A DNA stretch of 38,929 bases from Pseudodesulfovibrio alkaliphilus (GCF_009729555.1 NZ_WODC01000013.1:1-38929); one strand, 5' to 3'. Shown: positions 1 through 8,160, counted from the first letter of the stretch. Made by a program: numbers and translations. Notes: generated by a model not told the origin, from the sequence alone.

Positions 1-1020
1 GTAGCCGTCGGTTTGCAGAAACCCACGGAAGTTCCCGACGATCTCCTCGGCCACCTTGCCGCCTCGGCCGGGGTCGTAGTGAAAAAGCACAGATGGTCGT
101 TTGATGTCACCGCCCCGGGCCACCCACATATAGGATTTGCTGGTGTTTTTTCGCCCGGGTTCCTTCAAGACCTGAACTGTGGTCTCGTCCAGGTTGATGA
201 TCGGCCCTGATCGAATCTGCTTGTGGAGCAGCTCCAACAGCGGCTCGCAGGCCTCGGCCGCCCGAAGCGCCCAGCCGGACATGGTCGCCCGGGAAATGTC
301 CACCCCGAGCCGATCGAACATGATCGTCTGCCGATAAAACGGGAGTCCGTCCGCGAACTTGTTGACCAGAATGTAGGCCAGCAGGCCCGGGGAGACGATG
401 CCCTGCGGGATCAACTGCGGCGGCATGGAGGCTGTCTTGACGGTGGGGCCGTCGTCTTCCACGCCCTCGCAGGCGCGGCAGGCGTATTTCGGCCGGATAT
501 GGCGGATGACCTGGATCTTCTGCGGGACGATGTCGAGCTTTTCGCTGACCTCCTCGCCGATGCGCGACAGGGCGCAGCCGCAGGGGCAGACCTTGTCTTC
601 TTCGGGGATGTCGTGGACGACCTCCACCCGAGGATAGGCCTCGGAAATGGGCCGACGCCCTTTCTTGCGCCGGGAGTGACCGGCCACTTCCGTGGCCTCA
701 GGCTCCTCTTCGCCGGTCTCAGGATCGGCCTCGGCCTGCATGGCAACGAGTTCCGCCTCGTCGAAGAGTGAATACTGGTCCTCGCCCTGAGGCCCTTTGG
801 CCTTCTCGGAGCTGGCGGCGAACCGCCAGGCCCTGAGCAGCCAGACCTGCTCCTGCAACTGGGCCACCAACTGCTCGTGATCCGCGATGACAGACTTGTA
901 GTCCGCGACAACAGCTTCGTGATCCGCGATGACAGACTCACGCTCGGCTATGACCATATTCTGGTCGGCGATGATGCGCTTGAGGGCCGCGATGTCGTCA
1001 GGGAGAGGCGTGGCATTCAT
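1..1020 (-). CDS. tnpC: IS66 transposase TnpC, C-terminal part outside window
   Basis: This is the DDE transposase of the IS66 element. The visible 340 residues begin with MNATPLPDDIAALKR, ATG at 1020. They contain an N-terminal leucine-zipper-like coiled coil (about residues 8-60), a Cys-rich zinc-binding segment with CPCGC and CRAC (about residues 120-165), and the start of the catalytic core. The first catalytic Asp is D278 in NLDET and the second is D338 in LQTDGY. The frame is still open at base 1; family members are about 510-540 residues, so the last third with the catalytic Glu is missing here only because of the window edge. tnpB ends 47 bp upstream. The coiled coil contains a 21-base exact DNA repeat with a 42-base period. 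Family identity is very secure. Confidence 0.95.
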   Translation of the reverse strand, partial: MNATPLPDDIAALKRIIADQNMVIAERESVIADHEAVVADYKSVIADHEQLVAQLQEQVWLLRAWRFAASSEKAKGPQGEDQYSLFDEAELVAMQAEADPETGEEEPEATEVAGHSRRKKGRRPISEAYPRVEVVHDIPEEDKVCPCGCALSRIGEEVSEKLDIVPQKIQVIRHIRPKYACRACEGVEDDGPTVKTASMPPQLIPQGIVSPGLLAYILVNKFADGLPFYRQTIMFDRLGVDISRATMSGWALRAAEACEPLLELLHKQIRSGPIINLDETTVQVLKEPGRKNTSKSYMWVARGGDIKRPSVLFHYDPGRGGKVAEEIVGNFRGFLQTDGY

Positions 1021-1067
1021 GCCAATTGCATACATTCAATTGATTGAAATGTAAAGAGTTTTGTCTT

Positions 1068-1421
1068 TCAAAACAACGTCGAATATCCCAGTTTTGGGTG
1101 CCCGCGAGCCTGGAGAGGGTCAAGGCCATCGAGCAGCCAGGTCAATTCCCGTGCACCCAATTCCATAACTTCGGCCTCGGACTCCGGCCAGGTGAAGCGG
1201 TGTTTTTCCAGCCGTTTCTGCCAGAGGCAGAAGCCGTTGCGGTCCCAGTAGAGGATCTTGATGATGGTGCGCCCCCGGTTGCAAAAGGCAAACAGGTGGC
1301 CGGAAAAGGCGTCGTGGCCGAGGCGGTCGGCGACCATCAGGGAAAGGCCGTTGATCGCTTTGCGCATGTCGGTGGAGCCAAGCACCAGCCAGACCCGGGT
1401 CTGCGAGCCCAGGAGGTTCAT
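1068..1421 (-). CDS. tnpB: IS66 accessory protein TnpB (IS66 Orf2)
   Basis: The 117-residue product is a typical IS66 Orf2 protein, recognisable from the DMRKAINGLSLMV segment (residues 18-30), the LFAFCNRGRTIIKILYWD core (about residues 43-60) and the FCLWQKRLEKHRF segment. TnpB is needed with TnpA and TnpC for efficient IS66 transposition, but its biochemical role is not settled. The ATG at 1421 overlaps the tnpA stop codon by four bases (ATGA), so translation is probably coupled. An AGGAGG-like sequence seen near this start on the plus strand is not its ribosome site. Length and sequence are intact. Confidence 0.93.
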   Translation of the reverse strand: MNLLGSQTRVWLVLGSTDMRKAINGLSLMVADRLGHDAFSGHLFAFCNRGRTIIKILYWDRNGFCLWQKRLEKHRFTWPESEAEVMELGARELTWLLDGLDPLQARGHPKLGYSTLF

Positions 1422-1756
1422 GCCAATCGCCCCAGCACCAGGAGGATCTTCTCCAGCGCCCCGGGATGGAAGTCGTCGGGAATCTCCAGGCGAACGCCGT
1501 GCCAGGCATGGACGATGATCGGCTGATGAACGGCCTTTGGCCCAGACGCATGGGGCATCGGCACGGCAACGACAGCGTGGACGCCGCTGGTACCCTGCTT
1601 CTGCTCAAGCCGCCGCTTCCAATAGCCAAACAATCTGCTGGAAAACCCGGCCTGCCTGCTGAACTCGGCCTGGCTCAGTCCACTTTCACGCCATCTGGCT
1701 ACCTGCTCCCGCCAATAAGACTCCTTCCTCGACCTTCGCTTGCGATTCGGCGGCAT
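1418..1756 (-). CDS. tnpA: IS66 accessory protein TnpA (HTH, IS66 Orf1)
   Basis: This 112-residue protein is the first gene of the IS66 element. The N-terminal half carries a basic stretch and a helix-turn-helix of the IS66 Orf1 type: ESYWREQVARWRESGLSQ, then AEFSRQAGFSSRLFGYWKRR (about residues 12-50). The C-terminal part ends LEKILLVLGRLA. A strong ribosome site, AAGGAGGT, precedes the ATG at 1756. The stop overlaps tnpB by four bases. It probably binds the element ends or assists TnpC. The remaining 78 bp between the start and the terminus at 1834 form the left end with its promoter region. Confidence 0.93.
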   Translation of the reverse strand: MPPNRKRRSRKESYWREQVARWRESGLSQAEFSRQAGFSSRLFGYWKRRLEQKQGTSGVHAVVAVPMPHASGPKAVHQPIIVHAWHGVRLEIPDDFHPGALEKILLVLGRLA

Positions 1757-1834
1757 ACCCGCACCTCCTTGATTGGAGGGTGAGCATGCAGGATTTCAAA
1801 CGAGGGCGGTAGAAGGGGGCGTTGTGACGCTTAC

Positions 1835-2270
1835 GCAGCAGGCCAAGGCCCTGAACACCCTGCGGGAGCAGGCCAAGAATGATTCGAGCCTCAAGGACCG
1901 AGACAGGCTGGAGGCGTTCAACCTGATCCGGCGGTTCGGGCGCGACATTGAAAAGAAGGAGATCAAGCCAGAGGTGGCGATCACGGCGACCGTGAACTAC
2001 TTTGACGACAAGATGAAGCAACTGAATGAGGGATTCGAGAAATCCCAGAAGCAGAAGGCCCCGCTAGACATGCGTCTGGATCACAATCTCATTGCCAAGG
2101 TCACCGAGCAGGGGGAGGCGTTCCAACGAGAGCTTACCCAATTCCTCAAAGACGATCTCCGCAAGACGAACATACCGGTTGAAGCCAAGAAGGCCACCTT
2201 CCGGCAACTCCGGGTGCATGAACTAGCCGTCAAGAAGATCAACGAAAGACTGTTGGGCAGGGAGCGGTGA
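1835..2270 (+). pseudogene. 3' fragment of an unrecognised gene disrupted by IS66
   Basis: An open frame runs rightward out of the IS66 end and stops at 2270. About 144 residues remain beyond the element, beginning QQAKALNTLREQAKND. The fragment is highly charged and helical, rich in Lys, Glu and Gln, with no signal peptide or membrane segment, and suggests a cytoplasmic or coiled-coil protein. I do not recognise the family. The frame happens to stay open into the IS end (TTG at 1773), so a short chimeric protein could be made, but the native start must lie on the far side of the element, outside the window. The 278 bases that follow, up to 2548, hold no convincing gene. Confidence 0.6.
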
Positions 2271-2548
2271 TGGCGGATATTGCCCGGTCATGGCATACAA
2301 TCCTTAGAAATATGGAGGACCATAGGGAGAATCTCTAAAAAAATGCTTTACACATGAATGAGTGAGGTAGCCCTTTGAAGGCAAGTGTAGCTTTCCTACC
2401 GCTCGCCCTATTTACGAAAGAACAGAATGCCTCTCTATTTTGGGGCGAGAGTGTCACCTGACACGCTCGAATCATCCCGTTATTATAGAAGACTGTGCTG
2501 CGATTAAGCCATAGTTTTCATTTCTCAATGTGATTGTGCCGCTATTTT

Positions 2549-5500
2549 TCAAGAAGGAATCGGTACCGAATCAACAACTATCGCATCTTCGTGACTCAGT
2601 CCGAACAGAGCATCTATATAACCCTCTAGCCGCGCCCTGGCATTTCTGGCGGCTCGATCACGGCGTGTGCGCTCATGCGGTGTCCGCGCCGCGCGGAGGG
2701 CTTCAACTGCGGCTACAACGCCTTCAGCTTGTTCTTCAACTTCTCGTAGTACCCTTTCTTCTTCCGACAGCGGAATTGGTAGATCTTCAATAAATTGCTT
2801 GCCGTGAGAATAATATCCGCCCCTGAAAACACTTGTGTTCGTGCGGATCATTGCTTCGCACAATGGATGGTTCAGAATGGCCAACAAGTACAGCGTCGAA
2901 AACGGGGCACCTTCTTTAGCCCGGATCATATAGTAAGGGCCGTTTCCGCCACCAGTGATGATCGTGTTTGTCTCATCATAGGCATAGCGGGCTTCGCGTG
3001 AGAGAACCGGGAGGATGATTTTGGGCCGGTCGAATTTGATCAAGCTCTGTGAGCGACCATACTGATACCATTGGTGCTCAGCCTTAGCTCCGCCTGTGAT
3101 GTTGCGCTGTTCAAGTTCCGCCCGTCGTGCGTTCAAATATGCCCAGCACTGCGGGTAAAGCGCGCCCATTTCATCAGGCTGCAGCAGCCGTGCCCGCAGC
3201 TTGCCTGACGGAGTGTTTACAATCTCGTAGGGAAAGATCATCCACGCATTGGCTTTAGGTCGACCAAACCCATCGAGCGGTGCGTCATGCAGGCAGGGGC
3301 GCAGAATCCCCCGCTCGATTTGCCACTCGCGCTCATCCCATTGTATCGTGATACTATTTGCATCGCTGCGAACTTCTCGCAGGAGATAGATTTTATCAGC
3401 ACTGGTCTGTACACCCACCTCGATGTCGGCGAACTCGTGGAGCCTGCCCGGCACAGTTTCCTGAATACGGGCGAACAGCGACCGAGCATCCTCTTGGCAG
3501 AATACCCAGGGGTCATCGCTTAGTTCTGTGGACGGCACTGTCAATATCTCACCCGGTCGACCGTAGCGCCATTGCTCCAACTTGCCAGCATGCTCGACAC
3601 GAACCTGTTCGTGGCCGCTACGATCCATCACCAGAATGCAAGTGTAGTTTGTTATGCCTTGCCCAAAGACCTGCTTGCTCCCGAAATGAACGATATATTC
3701 CAGTATAGGTGAACGTGTCAGAAGGCCGCGTAGTGCGCGCCCCGAACGGATCGTCATGAATTTGTTCGGCACGATCACACCAAGACGTCCATTATCTTTG
3801 ATCAAGCCGAGCGCACGTTCAATGAACAGTGCATACTTGTCAAAATTATCTTGCTGCGCGGTGCTGTAGGGTGCGTTAGTAGTGTGGTAGAATTCAACTT
3901 CTTGAGCCGAGTAGGCCACCATATTCTGGATTCGAATGTAGGGAGGGTTCCCGACTACCACGTCAAAGCCACCATCTGCCATCTCGTCCGCAAATTCTTC
4001 TTCCCAGCCAAAGGGGTTGATGGCATCGTGTAGCATTGCTGGCAGCGGCCCGCAGGCGGCTTCCCACTCCGCTGTGCTTACTAGCGAGTTGCCGCAGCGT
4101 ATATAATCATCAAGAGCTGGCAATGCAGCGTGTTTCATGCGCCGCACATATTCTTCGAGTGCCGCTTCGCTTTCATCCTCTATCAGCTTAAGGAGCAAGC
4201 TGAACTGTGCGATTTCGACCGCGTTTGGGTCTATATCCACGCCGCGCATGTGCGCGAGCAGGATACGGCGCTTCTCATCGAATGTCAGTCGCCAAAGATT
4301 TTTCCCGACCTGGTAGATAGTTCGTCCGGCATGTTTGCCTGGCCCGCCTGCGACATACCAATCCAAATAGTGGCCAAGAAGGTAATCATAGGCCGAGAGT
4401 AGGAATATCCCTGAGCCACAACATATATCGGCGACAGTGAAGTGTAGGAGCTCCTCCGGGGATTTGCCAGCCAGAAGAGGGCTGAGAGTGCGGGCGACAA
4501 TAGTATCGGCAATAAAGCTCGGTGTTGGCACTACGCCGCCGCTTTCTCGGACTTCGGGTTTGCTCTCGATTTCTATAGTACTACCCGCTACAATGATCAC
4601 TTCGCCGAGAAACTGTTCATATATTTCGCCAAGCACCTTGGTCTCAACGACAGCGAAGGTGTAAGGGCTCAAAGGGTAATATAGTTCAGCGATGATACCT
4701 TGTAGCACATCATCGCTAATTCGAATGCCCAGCGGATCGTTATCAACCAGTCGGAACAAACCAGAGTCATAGAACTGATCCGCACGGCGCAAAGAATCCA
4801 TCAACCCGTCGAAAGTGGCTAGGCCGTCAAGGTTTTTTAGATTTTCGTACTTCTCGATTCCCCGGTCTTCGCAAATACGCAAGAATACGATGCGAGAGAG
4901 GAAAAGTTGCACCGCATATGTAAGTTCTCCCGAACTCAGACCGGGGGTGTTCTTGTGAATGTCAGCCGCAAGGCGGACCCGCCAGTCGCGAACTTGATTC
5001 AGGAAAAAATCATCAAACTGTTGCGCGCCATGGCGTGTTGTATCGACGGAAAAATGCTGATCAAAAGTACCCGAATAGACGCTTTCCCGCGAAAGTAATA
5101 ACCACAATTCGTCAAAGCGTGTTTCAAATTCTTCGTAACCGAACATTTCAAGTCGTGCGACATGTGCTTCATCGGTTTCGTTCGGCACAGGTGTACAATC
5201 ATATACCACGAGCTGATGAAAGTTTGTGACAATAGCAATCGGCAAGCTAGCAGAGTACCCGTAACGCCGAGTCTGGAATGCTGGGGCACGATCACGGTCA
5301 ATTCGAACACTCGGTTTTTTGGCCTCTATAAACAACTTGCGCTGTCTCGCCAGACGCAGTTCATAGTCCGGGCGCTTGGTCAGCCGCTCTTCACCTACCT
5401 CGACAGTCGCCTCTTCGATTACTTCGCGATAGATGAGCGGCTGGCCGCCAAGGTTATGCACATCCCAGCCGAACGCTTCTAGCAGCGGTGTGATAAACTC

Positions 5501-5659
5501 GGTGCGTGCTTGAGTCTCATTATAACCGGCATCGCGATAGTCGGCTTCGTTCCGACGGAAGCGCTCGATCAGTGATGCGACGCGGGCGCGGGATTGGTCT
5601 TTGGCTTCATCGCTAGCAACGCCAGTAGCGGGCTCTTCACGGAGCGCATCGTCTGTCAT
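2549..5659 (-). CDS. Type IIG (Eco57I-like) restriction endonuclease / N6-adenine methyltransferase fusion
   Basis: This 1036-residue protein combines cleavage, methylation and recognition in one chain. The N-terminal nuclease domain has a PD-(D/E)xK pattern: P97-D98, then E112-A-K114. A helical connector follows. The methyltransferase domain has SAM-binding motif I DICCGSG (from D411) and catalytic motif IV NPPY (from N571). The region after about residue 700 would be the target-recognition domain. The start at 5659 is preferred over an upstream in-frame ATG because GAGGAG lies just upstream and the start follows the methyltransferase stop (TAATTATG) by 2 bases, so the two are cotranscribed and probably translationally coupled. 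Size and pairing with a separate methyltransferase match the Eco57I arrangement. The coding DNA is A+T-richer than its core-genome neighbours, which suggests transfer. The recognition sequence cannot be read from the protein. Confidence 0.85.
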   Translation of the reverse strand: MTDDALREEPATGVASDEAKDQSRARVASLIERFRRNEADYRDAGYNETQARTEFITPLLEAFGWDVHNLGGQPLIYREVIEEATVEVGEERLTKRPDYELRLARQRKLFIEAKKPSVRIDRDRAPAFQTRRYGYSASLPIAIVTNFHQLVVYDCTPVPNETDEAHVARLEMFGYEEFETRFDELWLLLSRESVYSGTFDQHFSVDTTRHGAQQFDDFFLNQVRDWRVRLAADIHKNTPGLSSGELTYAVQLFLSRIVFLRICEDRGIEKYENLKNLDGLATFDGLMDSLRRADQFYDSGLFRLVDNDPLGIRISDDVLQGIIAELYYPLSPYTFAVVETKVLGEIYEQFLGEVIIVAGSTIEIESKPEVRESGGVVPTPSFIADTIVARTLSPLLAGKSPEELLHFTVADICCGSGIFLLSAYDYLLGHYLDWYVAGGPGKHAGRTIYQVGKNLWRLTFDEKRRILLAHMRGVDIDPNAVEIAQFSLLLKLIEDESEAALEEYVRRMKHAALPALDDYIRCGNSLVSTAEWEAACGPLPAMLHDAINPFGWEEEFADEMADGGFDVVVGNPPYIRIQNMVAYSAQEVEFYHTTNAPYSTAQQDNFDKYALFIERALGLIKDNGRLGVIVPNKFMTIRSGRALRGLLTRSPILEYIVHFGSKQVFGQGITNYTCILVMDRSGHEQVRVEHAGKLEQWRYGRPGEILTVPSTELSDDPWVFCQEDARSLFARIQETVPGRLHEFADIEVGVQTSADKIYLLREVRSDANSITIQWDEREWQIERGILRPCLHDAPLDGFGRPKANAWMIFPYEIVNTPSGKLRARLLQPDEMGALYPQCWAYLNARRAELEQRNITGGAKAEHQWYQYGRSQSLIKFDRPKIILPVLSREARYAYDETNTIITGGGNGPYYMIRAKEGAPFSTLYLLAILNHPLCEAMIRTNTSVFRGGYYSHGKQFIEDLPIPLSEEERVLREVEEQAEGVVAAVEALRAARTPHERTRRDRAARNARARLEGYIDALFGLSHEDAIVVDSVPIPS

Positions 5660-5661
5660 AA

Positions 5662-7425
5662 TTAGCTCCTCTTTTTCCTGCCAGCACGGCGACGGGCAAG
5701 ACGCCGGGTACGCATTTTGTTCCATATATCTCGTAGCATCTTACATTCGGTTTTCGAGAGCCCCATCTGTCCACGCAGGACGCAGCTGCTATTCTCTTCG
5801 AGCACTGTTTCTAGGCGTCCAGCACGAATAAGGGCGTCGCACTCTTCAACTGGTATTGCATCGACAAGCGTAGCTGGCATAAGCACTTTTTCAGCCTCGG
5901 TCGGCTCTAATTCCAGAACGCCGCCGCCATAGCTACGCCCCTCGATTTCTGCCGATGCAGCCGTCAGATAACTATAGCTGTTGGCAACGATAGCCTGGGG
6001 ATCGGAGCCTTTGCTGCGCATACGGTGGATCGTATCGGTTGCTGTGGCCCCGGTCCGATTCAGAACAATGCGCGGAAAGTCGTAAATCTGACGGAATACA
6101 AATGCATCTGGAATATAAACGGACGGTACTGCATACCAAGGTTTACGTATTGAGCATTTATATCCTTTATCTACACCCTGCTCTTCGCCGAGACGCAGAT
6201 AGTGGGCGAGCGCGCCCATGGGTTTCGTTCCGTTGATGGGGGCAAGGTGTAAAAGATGCACGCGTTGCTCATCATCTGCGAGCATGCGCCATCCGGCCTC
6301 ATCTATAAGGGCACCTTCCAGGTGCGCTGAGCGCCCGATAAGAGGTATGGTATATTCTTCCAGTCCCAGCGCTTCGACATCGCTTTTACACAACACAAAA
6401 AACTGGTTTTTGCCCGTCACCACTCCGACATTGACCGAGGCGAAGGTGCCGAGGTCCGTCGTGTTATCGCTGGCACGAAGCGCGCGCATGAAGGTAATTT
6501 CGTCCGAGCTTAGGAAATACTTCAGCCATTTCTCGCTATCATGACAAACTGTTTTAGGTAATGCGCCATGTAAAACTGTCCGCGGTTCTCGCTTGACTAT
6601 GTCGGCGACTGAGTCGCTTTCTGTAAGATTGACTTTACACGGATTGCTGACCGAGAGATCCGAGGGGGCAGTGCGCGCTTCATCGGCAAGAAAGAGTAGT
6701 ACTTCTTGTTCTGCCTTTTCAAAAAACAGTTCATTACAGGCGATTATGTCGATGCGGCTAAACCGATCGGTCAGAAACGATCGTAGTTGCGCAGCATAGC
6801 TTACCTGGAGAAGCTCTGCGGGCAGAACGAGTGCCATACGTCCGCCTTCCTTAAGCACTGCTAATGCTGCAACGACAAAGGGTACCCAGATGTTGGTCAT
6901 TCGGTTCGGCAATAGGCCCTGTTGCTTCATGATGCTCATCGCACGGCTGCGGTGCGGTTCTGGGAAGCTCTGATACCTAATGAAGGGTGGATTGCCGATC
7001 ACTACATCAAACGTCGACCTCCCCGGTCGACTCCACCACGCAAAGAAATCGCTGCTTTCGACCACATCGTCAGCACGATAGCCAAGACCGCCCCTCAGCC
7101 GCCGACGTGCCTTGTCGGCTTCATCCGGTATGATCTCAACCCCACAAAGTTGGTTTGCGCGAGATGGACCGTGCGTCCCCAACTCTTCAAGACGCGCACT
7201 TGCCGCCTCAAGAAAAGAACCATCGCCGCAGCTTGGTTCTAATACAGATTCTTTCGGATCGCGAATAGCCCACGCGCACAACCATCTCGCCAGTTCCAGC
7301 GAGGTGTAGTAGCCGCCGCGCAACTTGTCTGGATCAAGCTCGGTAAAGCGACCCTTATGCTTACGTTCGTGCTCATCTCTTATAGTAGCAGAATTGCTGC
7401 CTATGGCTGATATACGCCTATTCAT
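5662..7425 (-). CDS. N6-adenine DNA methyltransferase of the R-M system (gamma class)
   Basis: The 587-residue product is the modification partner of the downstream fused nuclease. It has motif X GGYYT (residues 37-41), the SAM-binding motif I VLEPSCGDGSFL (about 61-72), an acidic motif II GVEI (95-98) and catalytic motif IV NPPF (145-148). The order X-I-IV-target domain is typical of gamma N6-adenine methyltransferases. The C-terminal 300 residues form a TaqI/Eco57I-like recognition region. The ATG at 7425 has GAGG and AGGGG just upstream. It sits 79 bp after the HTH gene, and that gap holds an 18-bp palindrome (7445-7462). Methylation presumably protects host DNA from the downstream nuclease. 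The specific target is unknown. Confidence 0.88.
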   Translation of the reverse strand: MNRRISAIGSNSATIRDEHERKHKGRFTELDPDKLRGGYYTSLELARWLCAWAIRDPKESVLEPSCGDGSFLEAASARLEELGTHGPSRANQLCGVEIIPDEADKARRRLRGGLGYRADDVVESSDFFAWWSRPGRSTFDVVIGNPPFIRYQSFPEPHRSRAMSIMKQQGLLPNRMTNIWVPFVVAALAVLKEGGRMALVLPAELLQVSYAAQLRSFLTDRFSRIDIIACNELFFEKAEQEVLLFLADEARTAPSDLSVSNPCKVNLTESDSVADIVKREPRTVLHGALPKTVCHDSEKWLKYFLSSDEITFMRALRASDNTTDLGTFASVNVGVVTGKNQFFVLCKSDVEALGLEEYTIPLIGRSAHLEGALIDEAGWRMLADDEQRVHLLHLAPINGTKPMGALAHYLRLGEEQGVDKGYKCSIRKPWYAVPSVYIPDAFVFRQIYDFPRIVLNRTGATATDTIHRMRSKGSDPQAIVANSYSYLTAASAEIEGRSYGGGVLELEPTEAEKVLMPATLVDAIPVEECDALIRAGRLETVLEENSSCVLRGQMGLSKTECKMLRDIWNKMRTRRLARRRAGRKKRS

Positions 7426-7444
7426 AGCCCCTGCCTCGGATATA

Positions 7445-7462
7445 ATAATGATTGTTCATTAT
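7445..7462. promoter_or_regulatory. 18-bp perfect palindrome upstream of the methyltransferase, candidate operator
   Basis: The sequence ATAATGATTGTTCATTAT has two 7-base arms around 4 central bases. It lies 20 bases upstream of the methyltransferase start and downstream of the HTH gene. Its position and symmetry fit an operator for a dimeric repressor such as the adjacent HTH protein. It could also be a weak mRNA hairpin. No binding evidence exists. Confidence 0.4.
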
Positions 7463-7504
7463 GAAGCAGCAGCTCTATAGTCTCAGTTACAATTGTCATA
7501 CTCG

Positions 7505-7714
7505 TTAGCTAGTCCATTGCTGTATGTAAAAATCATTTCTTTGCTTGTCATCCATTATTTCCCACGCAATAATCACAAACTTCACATACGGCTCTACTCG
7601 ATTCTCATTGAACTGCCTGCTTAGAGTGGATGGGTTCTTGCCTGTGAATTTGCAGACGTCGCGGGCTGTGAGCCCTGCCTCGCGCATCCGAATCTGCCAA
7701 GGGTGCTTTATCAT
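7505..7714 (-). CDS. Small helix-turn-helix protein, possible R-M controller
   Basis: The 69-residue protein MIKHPWQIRMREAGLTARD... has a Cro/XRE-like helix-turn-helix at about residues 14-35 (GLTARDVCKFTGKNPSTLSR) and a short helical tail. It is the size of R-M controller (C) proteins and lies directly upstream of the methyltransferase and nuclease genes in the same direction. A role in timing R-M expression is an inference from this context; I cannot assign it to the C-protein family by sequence. No strong ribosome site precedes the ATG at 7714. Candidate target palindromes occur on both sides (7737-7749 and 7445-7462). Confidence 0.65.
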   Translation of the reverse strand: MIKHPWQIRMREAGLTARDVCKFTGKNPSTLSRQFNENRVEPYVKFVIIAWEIMDDKQRNDFYIQQWTS

Positions 7715-8029
7715 GAGGCAGTGGTAGCAGGGATGTTTGCGCTACGCAATTTTTTATCACACCTAAATCGAGCGGGGGGGCTTATTGAAGTCTCCCTCGG
7801 CAGAAATCAGAGGGGATATTCTCTAACTGACCGTTGAAAAACTCCAGCAAATTCATGACAATCCCCTGAAGCACGGGAGGATTGAATGGCATTGGGCAAA
7901 CAGGGTGATCGGAAGGGGAAGATGTTCGTGGCCTGGGATGAGATCCCAGGCCAGGGTGAGGTGAGAAGTTTCGAATCAAGAGTAGTGTCGTGAAATCAAG
8001 GCGGGTAGCAATAGGGTAGCAAAACCAAA
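7715..8029. other. Gene-free segment between the R-M block and tRNA-Pro; possible island junction
   Basis: I see no credible gene here. It contains an inverted repeat upstream of the HTH gene (7737-7749), a perfect 10-bp-arm hairpin GGCCTGGGAT/ATCCCAGGCC (7930-7952) without a T tract, and a direct repeat GGGTAGCA at 8003-8010 and 8014-8021 (11-base period). Short direct repeats next to a tRNA 3' end can be arm sites of a tyrosine integrase, but no integrase gene is visible in the window. Confidence 0.4.
7737..7749. promoter_or_regulatory. Short inverted repeat upstream of the HTH gene
   Basis: TTGCG-CTA-CGCAA forms two 5-base arms around 3 bases. It lies 22 bases upstream of the start of the HTH gene, where an autoregulatory operator could sit. 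Its sequence differs from the palindrome at 7445-7462, so the two need not bind the same protein. Confidence 0.25.
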
Positions 8030-8060
8030 AAGGGTTTACGACGATCTGTCGTAAACCCTT
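8030..8060 (-). terminator. Rho-independent terminator of tRNA-Pro
   Basis: A perfect 13-bp stem (AAGGGTTTACGAC at 8030-8042, complement at 8048-8060) encloses a 5-base loop. On the minus strand it is followed by a T-rich run (CCCTTTTTGGTTTTG) and lies 8 bases after the tRNA CCA end. Confidence 0.85.
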
Positions 8061-8068
8061 GTCTTTCC

Positions 8069-8145
8069 TGGTCGGGATGAGAGGATTTGAACCTCCGGTC
8101 TCTGCGTCCCGAACGCAGCGCTCTACCAGACTGAGCCACATCCCG
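8069..8145 (-). tRNA. tRNA-Pro, anticodon CGG
   Basis: The minus strand folds into a complete cloverleaf of 77 bases with an encoded CCA. The acceptor stem pairs CGGGATG with CATCCCG. The D arm reads TGGCTCAGTCTGGTAGAGC. The anticodon stem CTGCG/CGCAG holds the loop TTCGGGA, so the anticodon is CGG and reads the proline codon CCG. The T arm contains GGTTCAAATCC. A promoter (8161-8189) and a terminator (8030-8060) flank it. Its 3' end faces the R-M/IS66 accessory block, the usual orientation for a tRNA used as an integration site. Confidence 0.96.
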
Positions 8146-8160
8146 TTGGCGTGAGAGGGG

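Larger units (their letters stand above)
1..1834 (-). mobile_element. IS66-family insertion sequence, partial (cut by window edge)
   Basis: The three canonical IS66 genes tnpA, tnpB and tnpC lie head to tail on the minus strand. The tnpA-side terminus is placed at 1834 because the complement reads GTAAGCGTCACAACG inward from there, and IS66 ends typically begin GTAAGCG. IS66 elements duplicate 8 bp of target on insertion, so 1835-1842 (GCAGCAGG) is the predicted duplication. The other terminus and second copy lie outside the window. The element interrupts the plus-strand frame that continues to 2270. The terminus position is inferred from one end only. Confidence 0.85.

Noticed and set aside
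2530-2793. Plus-strand frame overlapping the end of the R-M gene
   Set aside because: It is antisense to the 3' end of the nuclease-methyltransferase coding sequence and has no protein-like features.
8003-8021. Direct repeat GGGTAGCA x2 as a proven att or integrase arm site
   Set aside because: The repeat is real but only two 8-base copies are present and no integrase is visible, so it is kept as a note in the junction entry and not as a separate attachment site.
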